A stretch of 64,000 nt of DNA, taken from positions 3,596,001-3,660,000 of the forward strand of contig NZ_CP101134.1 in assembly GCF_024296865.1 (NCBI RefSeq), given 5' to 3'. Positions 1 through 8,834 of this stretch are shown piece by piece (within the stretch, counting starts at the first letter, position 1; each line of letters begins with the position of its first letter). The notes under the pieces were generated by a model that saw only the letters and a list, made by a program, of their open reading frames with translations, searched no databases and had not been told where the DNA came from. Made by a program: the position numbers and the translations under genes. The stretch is from Sphingobacterium sp. LZ7M1. Its GTDB lineage: Bacteria; Bacteroidota; Bacteroidia; Sphingobacteriales; Sphingobacteriaceae.

Positions 1-1435
1 GCAGCTTGGCCTCACCAAATCGTTCCGTCAATTCAATCAGACCATATTTACCGGCCTTAGCATTGTAATAGCTCTCCACTGAAGGGGTAGCAGAACCCAA
101 TAGAACTTTTGCTTGATGCTGATGAGCCAAGTAAATTGCCGTATCTCGGGCATGATACCTTGGAGCAGGATCATATTGTTTATAGGAGTTCTCATGTTCT
201 TCATCCACAATAATCAACCCTAGGTTATGGAAAGGAAGGAAAACAGAGGATCTCGCGCCAATGACTACCTTAAACTCACCCTTATTTACTTTATGCCTTA
301 CTTCTGCACGCTCATTGTCATTGAATTTTGAATGGTAAACACCCAATTGATCCCCAAAATGCAATTTCAAGCGTTCAGTTATCTGTGCTGTCAAGGCAAT
401 CTCCGGTAATAGGTACAATGCAGATTTACCCTCTCGAAGCACAGCTTCAATCAAACGGATATAAATTTGGGTCTTCCCAGAAGCCGTTACTCCATGGAGC
501 AAGGCAACATCTTTCTCAGCAAAGGAATTATTGATTTCATCAAAGGCCTGTTCTTGGGCTGGATTAAAACTAAAGTCTGGAGATAACAGAACATCCGTAC
601 CCTCAAATCTACTGACCACCTTTTCCTCAACTGTAAAGACACCTTTATCGATCAGGGCGGTTATTGCACCAGCTCCTGAACCGGAAACTTCCATGATATC
701 CTGTCTGCTGACATCATTCTTTGTTTTGATAAGTTGGAGGAATGCAATGATTGCATCCTGTTGCTTTGGAGCTCGATTTAAACTATCCAATAATTCCCGT
801 CTACCCTCCGGATCATTGAATTCGGAGGCTAACCTCAGAAAAGCTTTGGTTTTTGCCTTATATTTCTGCTTGATTTCTTCAGAGATCAGGATATATCCAT
901 GTTCAAATAGGTTCCTCAATAAAGGGAAAACCGTTTTTTGACCTAAGATTTTGATGACATCGTTTACCGTCAACTCACCAGCAAGATCCAAGGCTTCAAG
1001 AATCATATAGCCTTTATCTGAAAGCGAAGAACGATCTAAATTAGGGTCATCTGATGCGACGATTTTAGTTTCAGAGGCCATTTTTAGGGCTGCTGGCAAA
1101 GCCGCCTGCATCACATCACCTACATAACACATGTAGTATTCTGCGATCCAATCCCACATCTGCAATTGAGTTTCATTGACAATGGGATCATTGTCTACAA
1201 CATCTAAGATATATTTGGCTTCATATTGATGAGGAGGTTCAGTCGTGATATTCTTGACCACAGCTGAATAAATCTTGTTCTTACCGAACTGTACGATCAC
1301 CCGAACTCCTACTGCTACCTTATCATTCAATTCAAAAGGAACTCGATAGGTATAGGACTTAGCAATCGCCAATGGCAAAATAACCTCTACAAAATAAGTG
1401 ACACGACCAGGAGCCGTTAAATCCAGTTGAGACAT
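1..1435 (-). CDS. priA: Primosomal protein N' (replication restart helicase PriA), 3' part missing at left edge
   Basis: PriA is the superfamily 2 DNA helicase that recognises stalled forks and reloads the replisome. Translating the minus strand from the ATG at 1435 gives about 478 open residues that run off the left edge; the family is usually 730-830 residues, so the C-terminal third (second helicase lobe, zinc-binding cysteines) lies outside. The visible part has the N-terminal DNA-binding region, then a Walker A motif GVTASGKT, then the Walker B box VDEEHENSYKQ with the DEEH signature, then GSATPS (motif III). The start is supported by a TACCTTTG -7 box only 3 nt upstream, which would make the message nearly leaderless. 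The family call is very secure. Confidence 0.96.
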   Translation of the reverse strand, partial: MSQLDLTAPGRVTYFVEVILPLAIAKSYTYRVPFELNDKVAVGVRVIVQFGKNKIYSAVVKNITTEPPHQYEAKYILDVVDNDPIVNETQLQMWDWIAEYYMCYVGDVMQAALPAALKMASETKIVASDDPNLDRSSLSDKGYMILEALDLAGELTVNDVIKILGQKTVFPLLRNLFEHGYILISEEIKQKYKAKTKAFLRLASEFNDPEGRRELLDSLNRAPKQQDAIIAFLQLIKTKNDVSRQDIMEVSGSGAGAITALIDKGVFTVEEKVVSRFEGTDVLLSPDFSFNPAQEQAFDEINNSFAEKDVALLHGVTASGKTQIYIRLIEAVLREGKSALYLLPEIALTAQITERLKLHFGDQLGVYHSKFNDNERAEVRHKVNKGEFKVVIGARSSVFLPFHNLGLIIVDEEHENSYKQYDPAPRYHARDTAIYLAHQHQAKVLLGSATPSVESYYNAKAGKYGLIELTERFGEAKL

Positions 1436-1438
1436 AAA

Positions 1439-1446
1439 CAAAGGTA
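1439..1446 (-). promoter_or_regulatory. -7 box of priA (TACCTTTG)
   Basis: Read on the minus strand this is TACCTTTG, matching the Bacteroidota sigma-70 -7 consensus TAnnTTTG. It ends 3 nt before the priA ATG, so transcription would begin at or next to the start codon. No clear -33 TTTG is seen upstream. Confidence 0.5.
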
Positions 1447-1534
1447 ATAATAGTATTTATTAATAGCATTCAGTATAGGGAGCATGCTTGCCTGTTATTG
1501 ATTTATTATTCGACAATAATCAGCCTTGCTAAGC

Positions 1535-1559
1535 AAAAAGGCACCAATGGTGCCTTTTT
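1535..1559. terminator. Bidirectional hairpin terminator
   Basis: AAAAAGGCACC-AAT-GGTGCCTTTTT is a perfect inverted repeat with an A run on one side and a T run on the other. It sits downstream of the DUF423 gene, which is on the minus strand, and upstream of priA. Confidence 0.8.
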
Positions 1560-1589
1560 CAATTCTATTTTGAGAATAGTCAATACAGA

Positions 1590-1979
1590 TTAAGCTCTAT
1601 TTCTCATTGCTGCAATGAACAAGGCAACCCAGCCGACCATAAAGCATAGTCCTCCTAAAGGAGTCACCGGACCAATAACAGAGATATTTTCAATGCCAAG
1701 TAGGTTTCTTGTGCTCAACAGGTATAAGGACCCTGAAAAAAGGAATATACCGATAGTGAACATGATATACGAAACTTTAATGGACTGGCTTTTTGCTCTA
1801 GAAAATGTGGATAGGAATAAAAGTGCCAAGGTATGATAGAAATGGTACTGATTTGCAGTACCCCAAGTTTCTAGTTGTTTCTCAGAAATCTTACCTTCAA
1901 GACCATGTGCACCGAATGCACCAAGTATTACAGCTAACAAACCGAAAAAAGAAGCAGTTAGGATAATTTGTTTGTTCAT
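1590..1979 (-). CDS. DUF423 family small membrane protein (YgdD-like)
   Basis: A 129-residue inner-membrane protein with four hydrophobic segments. The opening (residues 1-25) has the family's conserved glycine- and alanine-rich stretch LGAFGAHGLE, followed by WGTANQYHFYHTLALL, a family signature. The end, GGLCFMVGWVALFIAA, is also typical. DUF423 proteins are widespread and have no established biochemical role. The gene stands alone between the divergent 882-residue protein gene and the priA side, and the hairpin at 1535-1559 ends its transcript. Length is normal for the family. Confidence 0.88.
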   Translation of the reverse strand: MNKQIILTASFFGLLAVILGAFGAHGLEGKISEKQLETWGTANQYHFYHTLALLFLSTFSRAKSQSIKVSYIMFTIGIFLFSGSLYLLSTRNLLGIENISVIGPVTPLGGLCFMVGWVALFIAAMRNRA

Positions 1980-2051
1980 AAATAAAGCTAAAATAATCGC
2001 TTATGATTTTTCGTTTATAAATGTATAAAATAACTTCTTAAAAAGCACTCC

Positions 2052-2059
2052 TATTTTTG
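2052..2059 (+). promoter_or_regulatory. -7 box (TATTTTTG) for the 882-residue protein gene
   Basis: TATTTTTG fits TAnnTTTG and lies 52 nt upstream of the ATG at 2112. A -33 TTTG at the expected spacing is not obvious. Confidence 0.4.
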
Positions 2060-2111
2060 CAATTTTGTCTATATTGAACACTAAAACAAACAAAAGGAAG
2101 ACTATTCGTCC

Positions 2112-4760
2112 ATGAGAAATACAATAATTGTTTCAATCCTTCTATTTATTGCGGTGGTGGTTGCGTCGGTATTTTACTTTGGGGATTTAAACAAGGAACA
2201 ACAAGAATACGTAGGACCAGTACAGCATTTGCCGGAGGACACCTATTTAATCGCATCATTCCTAAATGATGCAACAACAGACAATATCTTCAAGGATTTT
2301 GAGATTTTTGAAGCCATGCTGGGCAAACACGCCATGCATGAACTCAAACAACTGAAACAAAACTTACTTCGTAACAAAGAACTGTCTCCATTGGTTGGAG
2401 GAGCTGAAATCTTGATGTCTTTCCATCCAGAGAAAAAAGGAATAAGCACCTTGTTTAGCATCCATAGCATGGATCAAGTCGACCAATCTGTATTGGATCA
2501 GACCTTCCTTACCCTGAGCAAAAAGTATAAAGTAAATACTGCCGATACAGCTGGAATACGCATCTATGAATTCAAGAACATCGAAAAGGACACGACTTTC
2601 AAGGATGACAAAAAACTGGACTCCGTTTTTTATGTGACCTACCAGGAAAATACCTTCTTCTCCAGTTTCAACAAGGGACTTTTGGTCAAAGTAAATGACA
2701 AGAAAGTTGAAAAACTTAAAAAAGAGCAGGTTACCTTCTTTAATGAACATAACAATCGGAATGCGCCATTTACCATTTATGTTCCCCAACAAAACATCGC
2801 ATCCTTCATTTCTGTATTCAAGGAAAATCGCCCCGGTGATTTCTTAAGGCAATTTGTAAATCTAAAGGGAGAAACCGTTTGGAACATCAATTTCAAACAA
2901 GACGCCCTGATGCTGACGGGTGAAAGTCAGCTGGTTGATAAGGATAGCGAGTATATTGGACTTTTTGCAAACCAAAGCAAAACCAACCAACGCTTATACA
3001 ATTATTTCCCTTCAAATACCATGATGTATGTGGAGTACTCTTTCAGTGATTCCAAATCTTGGTTTGAAGACCTAGCGATCTGGCAATCCAAGCAGGATAA
3101 CTTCCAGCAATTACAGGGACAAGCCAAGGAAATCAACAACAATCGGGAAGGTCTATTGGCAGACTTCCAGTCAACCTTGGCTGGCAACTTTGCTGTTGCT
3201 GAGCAGAGCAATTCTGATTATTTAGGTTTCATCACCATTCAGGACAGCAGCAAACTGAATGAGATCATCGATAATATTGCGGAAAACGTAAGTGATAGTA
3301 CTTATAGATTTAGATTTGCCAATATTCCTTATCGTTACTTTGGGGAAGGACTTAAAGCTTTTTCAAGACCATATTTCGTACGTATCAATGATATGCTAGT
3401 CATGGCAAATCAATTATCCACAGTGCAGGAATATGTGCGCAAATGGAAAAACAAGGATTTGTTGGTTGCGAGTCTAGGTTTTAAGAATTATGAACAAATA
3501 CAGGGCAACGAGGCCAATGTCACCTTCTTTATCAATACTAAAAACGGCGGCAACTTCATTAATAACACCTTGAAATCTGAATATAGCCGTAAGTTCAGGG
3601 ACGATGATGAATATGGATTCCAGGATTTTTATTCTTGGTCTTTACAATTATCAGGAAATACAGGGAATTTCATCAGCCGGTTCTACGCCATCTATAAAAG
3701 TAAAAACCGATTGGGAGTGACTCCCGAATGGACTTATGATATGGGCAGTAGGTTGATCAATGGCCCTTATGTTTTTGAACATTCCGATACTTCCCAATTC
3801 ATCCTCGTACAGGAACAAGACCATACAGTGCATGCCATCCATCCTTCTGGGAATAAACTATGGTCCTCCGTGTTTTCGGGTAGAATTGTTGGCAAGGCAA
3901 AACAATTGGCCGACCGGAGTCTGTTATTGGTTACCGACAGAAGGAGATTATATCGATTCGATACCAGTGGAAAAACATTACAGGGCTTCTCCACCAGTGT
4001 TTCTTCTGAACCTACAGGAAGTCCAACCATCGCGGAGTTCAGTGGTGAACAGATCATTTTGATCCCTGCAAAGGACAGGATAATGGCATATGACATGGAA
4101 GGCGGACCGGTCAGCGGATGGGACAATGCAAGAATAGAAGGTGAACTTCTTGGACCAATTCACTTTATTGACCAGCAGGCCGTGGTTGCCAGCAGTTTCG
4201 GAAGAATTTATTTCTTTGACCAAACTGGCAATAAAACAAAGGAAATTGACATTCCAGGGGATGTTACGTTTGTGGGTTCGATGGGAATAGTGAACAAGGA
4301 AAATAATTATGAGTTTTATTGCACAGATAATGAGGGTAAATTACACCAAATAAAGGCAGACGGAACAAGCAAGGTCGTTCTGAATGGGGAATGGAAAAAA
4401 GGCTATGATGCTTACTTTGAAAATATCAATGGTACCACTGCTCCAGAATTGATCATAGTAGATGGCTCCTACCTTCAGGTTTTAGAACTTGGAGACAGCC
4501 CAAGACAACTTTATGACTATACGTTCACCCAAAATATAGATGCAGAACCTAATTTCTTCCCGGTTTCCAGCAGTATGTTTCAACTTGGAATTGCAGACCA
4601 AGAGAATTTAGTCTATCTATTTGCTGAAAATGGATCATTGGCAGACGGCTTCCCTGTGGAAGGATTACCACTGTTCTATTACGGCAAAATCAATTACAAT
4701 TCTGGCAATTATTTATTAACGACAAAGCGAGATTACAAAATCTACGCCTTCCGACATTAA
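2112..4760 (+). CDS. Membrane-anchored protein of unknown function with C-terminal beta-propeller-like repeats
   Basis: An 882-residue protein I cannot assign to a characterised family. One hydrophobic segment near residues 4-24 without a lipobox cysteine suggests an anchor in the inner membrane, with the rest in the periplasm. Residues about 40-530 look like a mixed alpha/beta domain (possibly DUF3352-like). Residues about 545-880 contain recurring WD/PQQ-like strands, for example HAIHPSGNKLWS, YRFDTSGKTL, MAYDMEGGPVSGW and IYFFDQTGNKTKEIDI, then DGFPVEGLP near the end, as in quinoprotein-type propellers. It is monocistronic by position, with its own -7 box, and is followed by a DHH phosphoesterase gene that has a separate promoter. 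A role in envelope assembly or sensing is only a guess. Confidence 0.72.
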   Translation: MRNTIIVSILLFIAVVVASVFYFGDLNKEQQEYVGPVQHLPEDTYLIASFLNDATTDNIFKDFEIFEAMLGKHAMHELKQLKQNLLRNKELSPLVGGAEILMSFHPEKKGISTLFSIHSMDQVDQSVLDQTFLTLSKKYKVNTADTAGIRIYEFKNIEKDTTFKDDKKLDSVFYVTYQENTFFSSFNKGLLVKVNDKKVEKLKKEQVTFFNEHNNRNAPFTIYVPQQNIASFISVFKENRPGDFLRQFVNLKGETVWNINFKQDALMLTGESQLVDKDSEYIGLFANQSKTNQRLYNYFPSNTMMYVEYSFSDSKSWFEDLAIWQSKQDNFQQLQGQAKEINNNREGLLADFQSTLAGNFAVAEQSNSDYLGFITIQDSSKLNEIIDNIAENVSDSTYRFRFANIPYRYFGEGLKAFSRPYFVRINDMLVMANQLSTVQEYVRKWKNKDLLVASLGFKNYEQIQGNEANVTFFINTKNGGNFINNTLKSEYSRKFRDDDEYGFQDFYSWSLQLSGNTGNFISRFYAIYKSKNRLGVTPEWTYDMGSRLINGPYVFEHSDTSQFILVQEQDHTVHAIHPSGNKLWSSVFSGRIVGKAKQLADRSLLLVTDRRRLYRFDTSGKTLQGFSTSVSSEPTGSPTIAEFSGEQIILIPAKDRIMAYDMEGGPVSGWDNARIEGELLGPIHFIDQQAVVASSFGRIYFFDQTGNKTKEIDIPGDVTFVGSMGIVNKENNYEFYCTDNEGKLHQIKADGTSKVVLNGEWKKGYDAYFENINGTTAPELIIVDGSYLQVLELGDSPRQLYDYTFTQNIDAEPNFFPVSSSMFQLGIADQENLVYLFAENGSLADGFPVEGLPLFYYGKINYNSGNYLLTTKRDYKIYAFRH

Positions 4761-4852
4761 CAGACTAATTTTCAATTGATTTAGATTGGCGATAATTTAA
4801 ATAAAGTAAGATATTAAGCCGTAAAAATTTTTAATTGCAAACTTTTTTTCAT

Positions 4853-4860
4853 TAGGTTTG
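4853..4860 (+). promoter_or_regulatory. -7 box (TAGGTTTG) for the DHH phosphoesterase gene
   Basis: TAGGTTTG matches TAnnTTTG and ends 16 nt before the ATG at 4877, giving a very short leader. Confidence 0.5.
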
Positions 4861-4876
4861 CATTCACAAAAAACGT

Positions 4877-5884
4877 ATGCTACAAGGAGAAGAATATTTA
4901 GAAGAGCTTTCCAGACCTAAAAAGATAATAATTACCACTCATCATAAACCCGATGGAGATGCTTTAGGCTCATCATTAGGACTATTTCACTGGCTTAAAG
5001 GAAAAGGCCATGAGGTGAATGTTGTGCTGTCATCTGATTTTCCAGACTTTTTAAGCTGGATGCCTGGCTTTGCAGACCTAATATACTTTCCTGATCAACC
5101 TGAGGAATCCCAAAAACTATTTGATGAAGCAGAAATAATCTTCTGTTTAGATTATAGTGCCCTTTCGAGGACCAATATTCTGGAACCCATAATCCGTGAG
5201 GCCAAAGGCCAGAAATGGATGATTGACCATCATTTAGATCCAGAAGATTTCGCAACCGTTGAGTATTGGGACTCCAGCGCAGCAGCAACGGCACAGTTGG
5301 TTTACACCTTTATTGCAGATGTCTACCACGACAAAGAATCCATCACTGCTGAAATTGCATCATGTTTATATGCAGGGATCATGACGGATACCGGTTCATT
5401 CCGTTTCAGGTCTACCACCTCTGCGGTTCACCATATCATTGCCAACCTGATCGATGCAGGTGCAAAGAATTGGGAAATTCATGAGAATATATACAATAGT
5501 TCCACAGAAAACCGTTTAAAGTTCTTAGGCTATAGCCTTTTGAACTGTTTGGAGGTGATTCCCGAATACAATACGGCCTTGTTTTCATTGACCAAAGATG
5601 ATCTTTTGAAATTCAATGTCAGCACCGGCGATACCGAAGGTTTGGTGAACTATGCATTATCGATAAAAGGGATTAGATTAGCCGGTTTATTTATTGATAG
5701 AACTGAATTAATTAAATTATCTTTGCGTTCGATTGGCGATATCCCTTGCAATGAGATCTGCAGGAAATATTTCAATGGTGGAGGGCATTTGAATGCCGCG
5801 GGTGGCAATTCAACAGAGAAGTTGGAAGATGTGGTAGCAAAATTCAAATCTATCCTTCCGGAGTACTCAAGTTATTTAAAATAG
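4877..5884 (+). CDS. DHH/DHHA1 family phosphoesterase (NrnA-like nanoRNase / pAp phosphatase)
   Basis: A 335-residue cytosolic enzyme of the DHH superfamily. The metal-binding motifs are visible: HHKPDGDALGSS at residues 22-33, an aspartate in FCLDYS near residue 92, the name-giving DHH at 117-119, and the DHHA1 substrate loop GGGHLNAAGG near the C terminus. This arrangement and length match NrnA-type proteins, which degrade 2-5 nt RNA oligomers and dephosphorylate 3'-phosphoadenosine 5'-phosphate. Bacteroidota generally lack Orn, so such a protein is a reasonable candidate for the oligoribonuclease; substrate preference cannot be read from sequence. The FKBP lipoprotein gene follows after 27 nt and is probably co-transcribed. 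Confidence 0.88.
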   Translation: MLQGEEYLEELSRPKKIIITTHHKPDGDALGSSLGLFHWLKGKGHEVNVVLSSDFPDFLSWMPGFADLIYFPDQPEESQKLFDEAEIIFCLDYSALSRTNILEPIIREAKGQKWMIDHHLDPEDFATVEYWDSSAAATAQLVYTFIADVYHDKESITAEIASCLYAGIMTDTGSFRFRSTTSAVHHIIANLIDAGAKNWEIHENIYNSSTENRLKFLGYSLLNCLEVIPEYNTALFSLTKDDLLKFNVSTGDTEGLVNYALSIKGIRLAGLFIDRTELIKLSLRSIGDIPCNEICRKYFNGGGHLNAAGGNSTEKLEDVVAKFKSILPEYSSYLK

Positions 5885-5911
5885 AATATAATAAGCGTTA
5901 TAAATAAAAAA

Positions 5912-6904
5912 ATGAAAAAATCGATTTTAGTATTAACAGCATTAGCTGGTCTTTTTCTAGCTTCATCATGCCAAAGTTTCAAAAAAGGTGAAGGTGGTCT
6001 AGAATATAAATTCTTCGAAGACAAAGGTGGTGAAAAAGCTGTAGGTGGAGATGTTCTAGCCATGGATATTGTTGTTAAAACAGACCGTGACTCTTTATTG
6101 GCAAGTACTTATGATGTAGGATTGCCACAGATCGCCCCTGTAATCCCTGATTCATTGGTTCAAGGCGGATACGCTGGTGACAACAACACGATCTTGAAAA
6201 TGTTAGGTGAAGGTGATAGTGCAACATTCAAATTGGACTTAGATACTATGGCTGCTAAAACAGGCCAACCAAAACCTGACTTCGCAGATAAATACATTCA
6301 ATTTACTATCAAGGTTAAGAAACTTTTCAAAAAAGGAAGCTTAACAGATTCAGCTTTATTCGAACAAGTAAACAAATACTACTTGGCTGAAATGGAAGGT
6401 CTGAAAAAATCTGAAGAAGGAAAAATTGCTAAATACGTTGAGAAAAACAAATTGCAACCTAAGAAAACTGCAACTGGTCTTCAATACGTAATCAAAACTG
6501 AAGGTACTGGCGCAAACCCAGTTGTTGGTGATACAGTAGTTATCAACTATACAGGTGGTTTGACAAACGACAAAATCTTCGATACTAGCAACCCTGAGGT
6601 AGCTAAAGAAAAAGGTATCTTCCACCCAATGAAACAATACGAGCCATTGCGCGTACGTGTTGGTCATACTCCTGTTATTCCAGGATGGACTGAAGGTCTT
6701 CAATTATTGAAAAAAGGTGGCAAAGCTACGTTGATTATCCCATCTTCATTAGGATATGGTGAGCGTCAGCAAAGTAACTTGATCCCTCCTTATGCTCCAT
6801 TGGTATTTGACGTTGAAGTATTGGATATTATCCCTGGTCCAAAAGGTGATACTCCACAAGTTATAGCTCCAACAGGTGCTCCAGTAGAAACTCCAGTTAA
6901 CTAA
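5912..6904 (+). CDS. FKBP-type peptidyl-prolyl isomerase lipoprotein
   Basis: A 330-residue lipoprotein: the signal peptide ends in a lipobox LASSC with Cys at residue 20. The residues after it (QSFKKGE) do not resemble the acidic export signal seen on surface lipoproteins, so a periplasm-facing location is more likely. There are two FKBP-like regions. A degenerate one spans about residues 40-135 (GEGDSATFKLD). A canonical C-terminal FKBP domain spans about 170-312, with VVGDTVVINYTG, VIPGWTEGLQLLKKGGKATLIIPSSLGYG and PLVFDVEVLDI. It catalyses cis-trans proline isomerisation and helps fold envelope proteins. Short distance to the upstream gene suggests an operon; the hairpin at 6931-6968 ends it. 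Confidence 0.92.
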   Translation: MKKSILVLTALAGLFLASSCQSFKKGEGGLEYKFFEDKGGEKAVGGDVLAMDIVVKTDRDSLLASTYDVGLPQIAPVIPDSLVQGGYAGDNNTILKMLGEGDSATFKLDLDTMAAKTGQPKPDFADKYIQFTIKVKKLFKKGSLTDSALFEQVNKYYLAEMEGLKKSEEGKIAKYVEKNKLQPKKTATGLQYVIKTEGTGANPVVGDTVVINYTGGLTNDKIFDTSNPEVAKEKGIFHPMKQYEPLRVRVGHTPVIPGWTEGLQLLKKGGKATLIIPSSLGYGERQQSNLIPPYAPLVFDVEVLDIIPGPKGDTPQVIAPTGAPVETPVN

Positions 6905-6930
6905 TAAGGAGTTCTTTTACAAAATTTATA

Positions 6931-6968
6931 AAAAAACGCAGTTTTCATTATGAGAACTGCGTTTTTTT
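6931..6968 (+). terminator. Hairpin terminator after the FKBP gene
   Basis: Inverted repeat AAAAAACGCAGTT ... AACTGCGTTTTTTT with a 3' T run, 26 nt after the stop codon. Confidence 0.85.
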
Positions 6969-7000
6969 ATTCCATAGAACCAGATTAACTAACAATATAT

Positions 7001-7008
7001 TAACTTTG
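7001..7008 (+). promoter_or_regulatory. -7 box (TAACTTTG) of tatD, almost on the start codon
   Basis: TAACTTTG matches TAnnTTTG and ends 5 nt before the ATG at 7014, so the transcript would start at or very near the AUG. Confidence 0.5.
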
Positions 7009-7013
7009 GCAGC

Positions 7014-7808
7014 ATGGAAGAGCAAATTGATCTGAAAAATCAGACTTTAACCGACACGCATACTCATATCTATTATCAAGCTGGAACCCCTAAACTGAAA
7101 GAACAGCTTGACCGATGTTTTAAGAATGGTATCAGCAGACTGTTTCTTCCGAATGTCGATGTGGAGTCCATCGACAAGGTTTTCCAAACCGTTGAAGCCT
7201 ATCCTGAAAACTGTTTCCCTATGCTTGGTTTGCATCCTTGCGATGTAAAAGATGATTATCAAAAACAATTGGATCAGATCTACGCAAAGATTCAAGAGTC
7301 TAAGATTTATGCCATTGGTGAAATAGGGATCGACCTATATTGGGATCAATCCACTCTGGAAATCCAGAAAGAGGCTTTCAGAAAACAGATCCAATGGGCT
7401 AAAGACCTTGGACTGCCTATATCTATCCATTGCAGGGAGGCTTTTGATGAAGTCTTTGAGGTACTGGATGAAATGGCCGATGAGAAATTATTTGGCATTT
7501 TCCATTGCTTTACCGGTAGCTTAGAACAGGCTCATCGCGCTATTGCCCTAGGATTCAAACTAGGAATTGGTGGCGTGGTTACCTTTAAGAAAGCAGGCTT
7601 GGATGCCGTTGTGAAAGAAATCGACTTACAACATATTGTACTGGAAACAGATGCACCGTATCTGGCTCCCGTACCTTTCAGAGGAAAAGAAAACGAAAGC
7701 AGTTATCTGCTATATGTAGCCCAAAAGGTTGCAGACTTACATGAGATGGGAATTGAGAAGATCGCGGAAATAACTACCAACAATTCTAAACAAGTATTTA
7801 AGATTTAA
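7014..7808 (+). CDS. tatD: TatD family metal-dependent hydrolase (DNase)
   Basis: A 264-residue amidohydrolase-fold enzyme of the TatD family, a magnesium-dependent deoxyribonuclease in the homologues studied. Metal ligands are visible in order: TDTHTH (HxH) near residues 13-18, the glutamate in GEIGIDLYW, histidines in SIHCREAFDEV and FHCFTGS, and the final aspartate in LETDAPYLAP. The PxRGKxNES motif follows. Length is normal. It is followed immediately by an asparaginase gene with a 3-nt gap and is probably translated from the same transcript. Which TatD paralogue it is (TatD, YcfH or YjjV) cannot be settled. Confidence 0.92.
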   Translation: MEEQIDLKNQTLTDTHTHIYYQAGTPKLKEQLDRCFKNGISRLFLPNVDVESIDKVFQTVEAYPENCFPMLGLHPCDVKDDYQKQLDQIYAKIQESKIYAIGEIGIDLYWDQSTLEIQKEAFRKQIQWAKDLGLPISIHCREAFDEVFEVLDEMADEKLFGIFHCFTGSLEQAHRAIALGFKLGIGGVVTFKKAGLDAVVKEIDLQHIVLETDAPYLAPVPFRGKENESSYLLYVAQKVADLHEMGIEKIAEITTNNSKQVFKI

Positions 7809-7811
7809 TTG

Positions 7812-8834
7812 ATGTACAATATTTTTATCATTTATACCGGTGGCACCATTGGTATGGTAAAAGATCCAGAAACCGGAACTTTTATTCCTTTCGATTTTGA
7901 ACTGATTGAAAAGAACCTACCTGATCTAAGTCGCCTGAACTATAAACTGACTGTGCACTCTTTTGAGCCTATCATCGACTCTTCCAATATGCGTCCAAGC
8001 ATCTGGTTGGAGATGGCCAAGATCATCAAGGACAATTACGAGCTTTATGATGGTTTTGTAATCCTACATGGCTCCGATACCATGGCCTACTCCGCATCCA
8101 TGCTGAGCTTTCTATTGGAAGGCCTACAGAAACCTGTTATTTTTTCCGGTTCCCAATTACCCATTGGGGAAATCCGTACGGATGCCCGCGAGAACCTGAT
8201 GACAGCATTGGAGATTGCTTCTGCCAAGAGAGATGGCAAATCCATCATCCAGGAAGTATGTATCCTTTTTGACAATAAACTTTTCAGGGGTAATCGATCC
8301 TTTAAATACAATTCCGATAAATTCGAAGCTTTCCGTTCCCCGAACTTTCCCGTACTGGCCGAGGCTGGAATCCATATCCGATACAATGATGAGGTATTGG
8401 CCAATAATGCTGGGCAGGATTTTATCTGCCATTATCATATCGACAACCGTGTTGGGGTTCTTAAACTGTTTCCTGGCATCAGTCCCGAAACCATTAAGGC
8501 GGTATTGAATTCAGATGTAAGAAGCATTGTGATGGAAACCTTTGGTAGCGGAAATACCATGACGGATACCTGGTTCCTGGAACTGCTCCAAGAAGCCATC
8601 AAATCGGGAAAGAATATACTAGATATTTCGCAATGTAAGGTGGGTTCTGTAGAATTAGGCCGTTACGAGACTTCTCAGGGCTTGAAATGCATTGGAGTGC
8701 TCAATGGGTATGACATGACCTTTGAAACTGCTGTAACCAAGCTTATGTACCTTCAAGGTGAATTGGACAGTCAAGAGGACGTCGCACATTGGGTACAGCA
8801 GAGTCTGCGCGGCGAATTGACTAAAAATGATTAG
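7812..8834 (+). CDS. ansA: Type I (cytoplasmic) L-asparaginase
   Basis: A 340-residue enzyme that hydrolyses L-asparagine to aspartate and ammonia. Both catalytic threonine regions are present: IIYTGGTIGM near the N terminus and VILHGSDTMAYSASML near residue 90. There is no signal peptide, which fits the cytoplasmic type I class. I chose the ATG at 7812 over the TTG that precedes it directly at 7809. It lies 3 nt after tatD, so the two are probably co-transcribed. The 3' end overlaps the convergent folC gene by 14 bp, leaving no room for a terminator between them. Confidence 0.94.
   Translation: MYNIFIIYTGGTIGMVKDPETGTFIPFDFELIEKNLPDLSRLNYKLTVHSFEPIIDSSNMRPSIWLEMAKIIKDNYELYDGFVILHGSDTMAYSASMLSFLLEGLQKPVIFSGSQLPIGEIRTDARENLMTALEIASAKRDGKSIIQEVCILFDNKLFRGNRSFKYNSDKFEAFRSPNFPVLAEAGIHIRYNDEVLANNAGQDFICHYHIDNRVGVLKLFPGISPETIKAVLNSDVRSIVMETFGSGNTMTDTWFLELLQEAIKSGKNILDISQCKVGSVELGRYETSQGLKCIGVLNGYDMTFETAVTKLMYLQGELDSQEDVAHWVQQSLRGELTKND

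Noticed and set aside
531..941. 136-codon plus-strand open frame at the left edge
   Set aside because: It lies antisense to priA, whose helicase motifs are clear on the minus strand.
8821..8834. Possible frameshift at the asparaginase/folC junction
   Set aside because: Both proteins have full length and normal C termini; this is a simple 14-bp convergent overlap.
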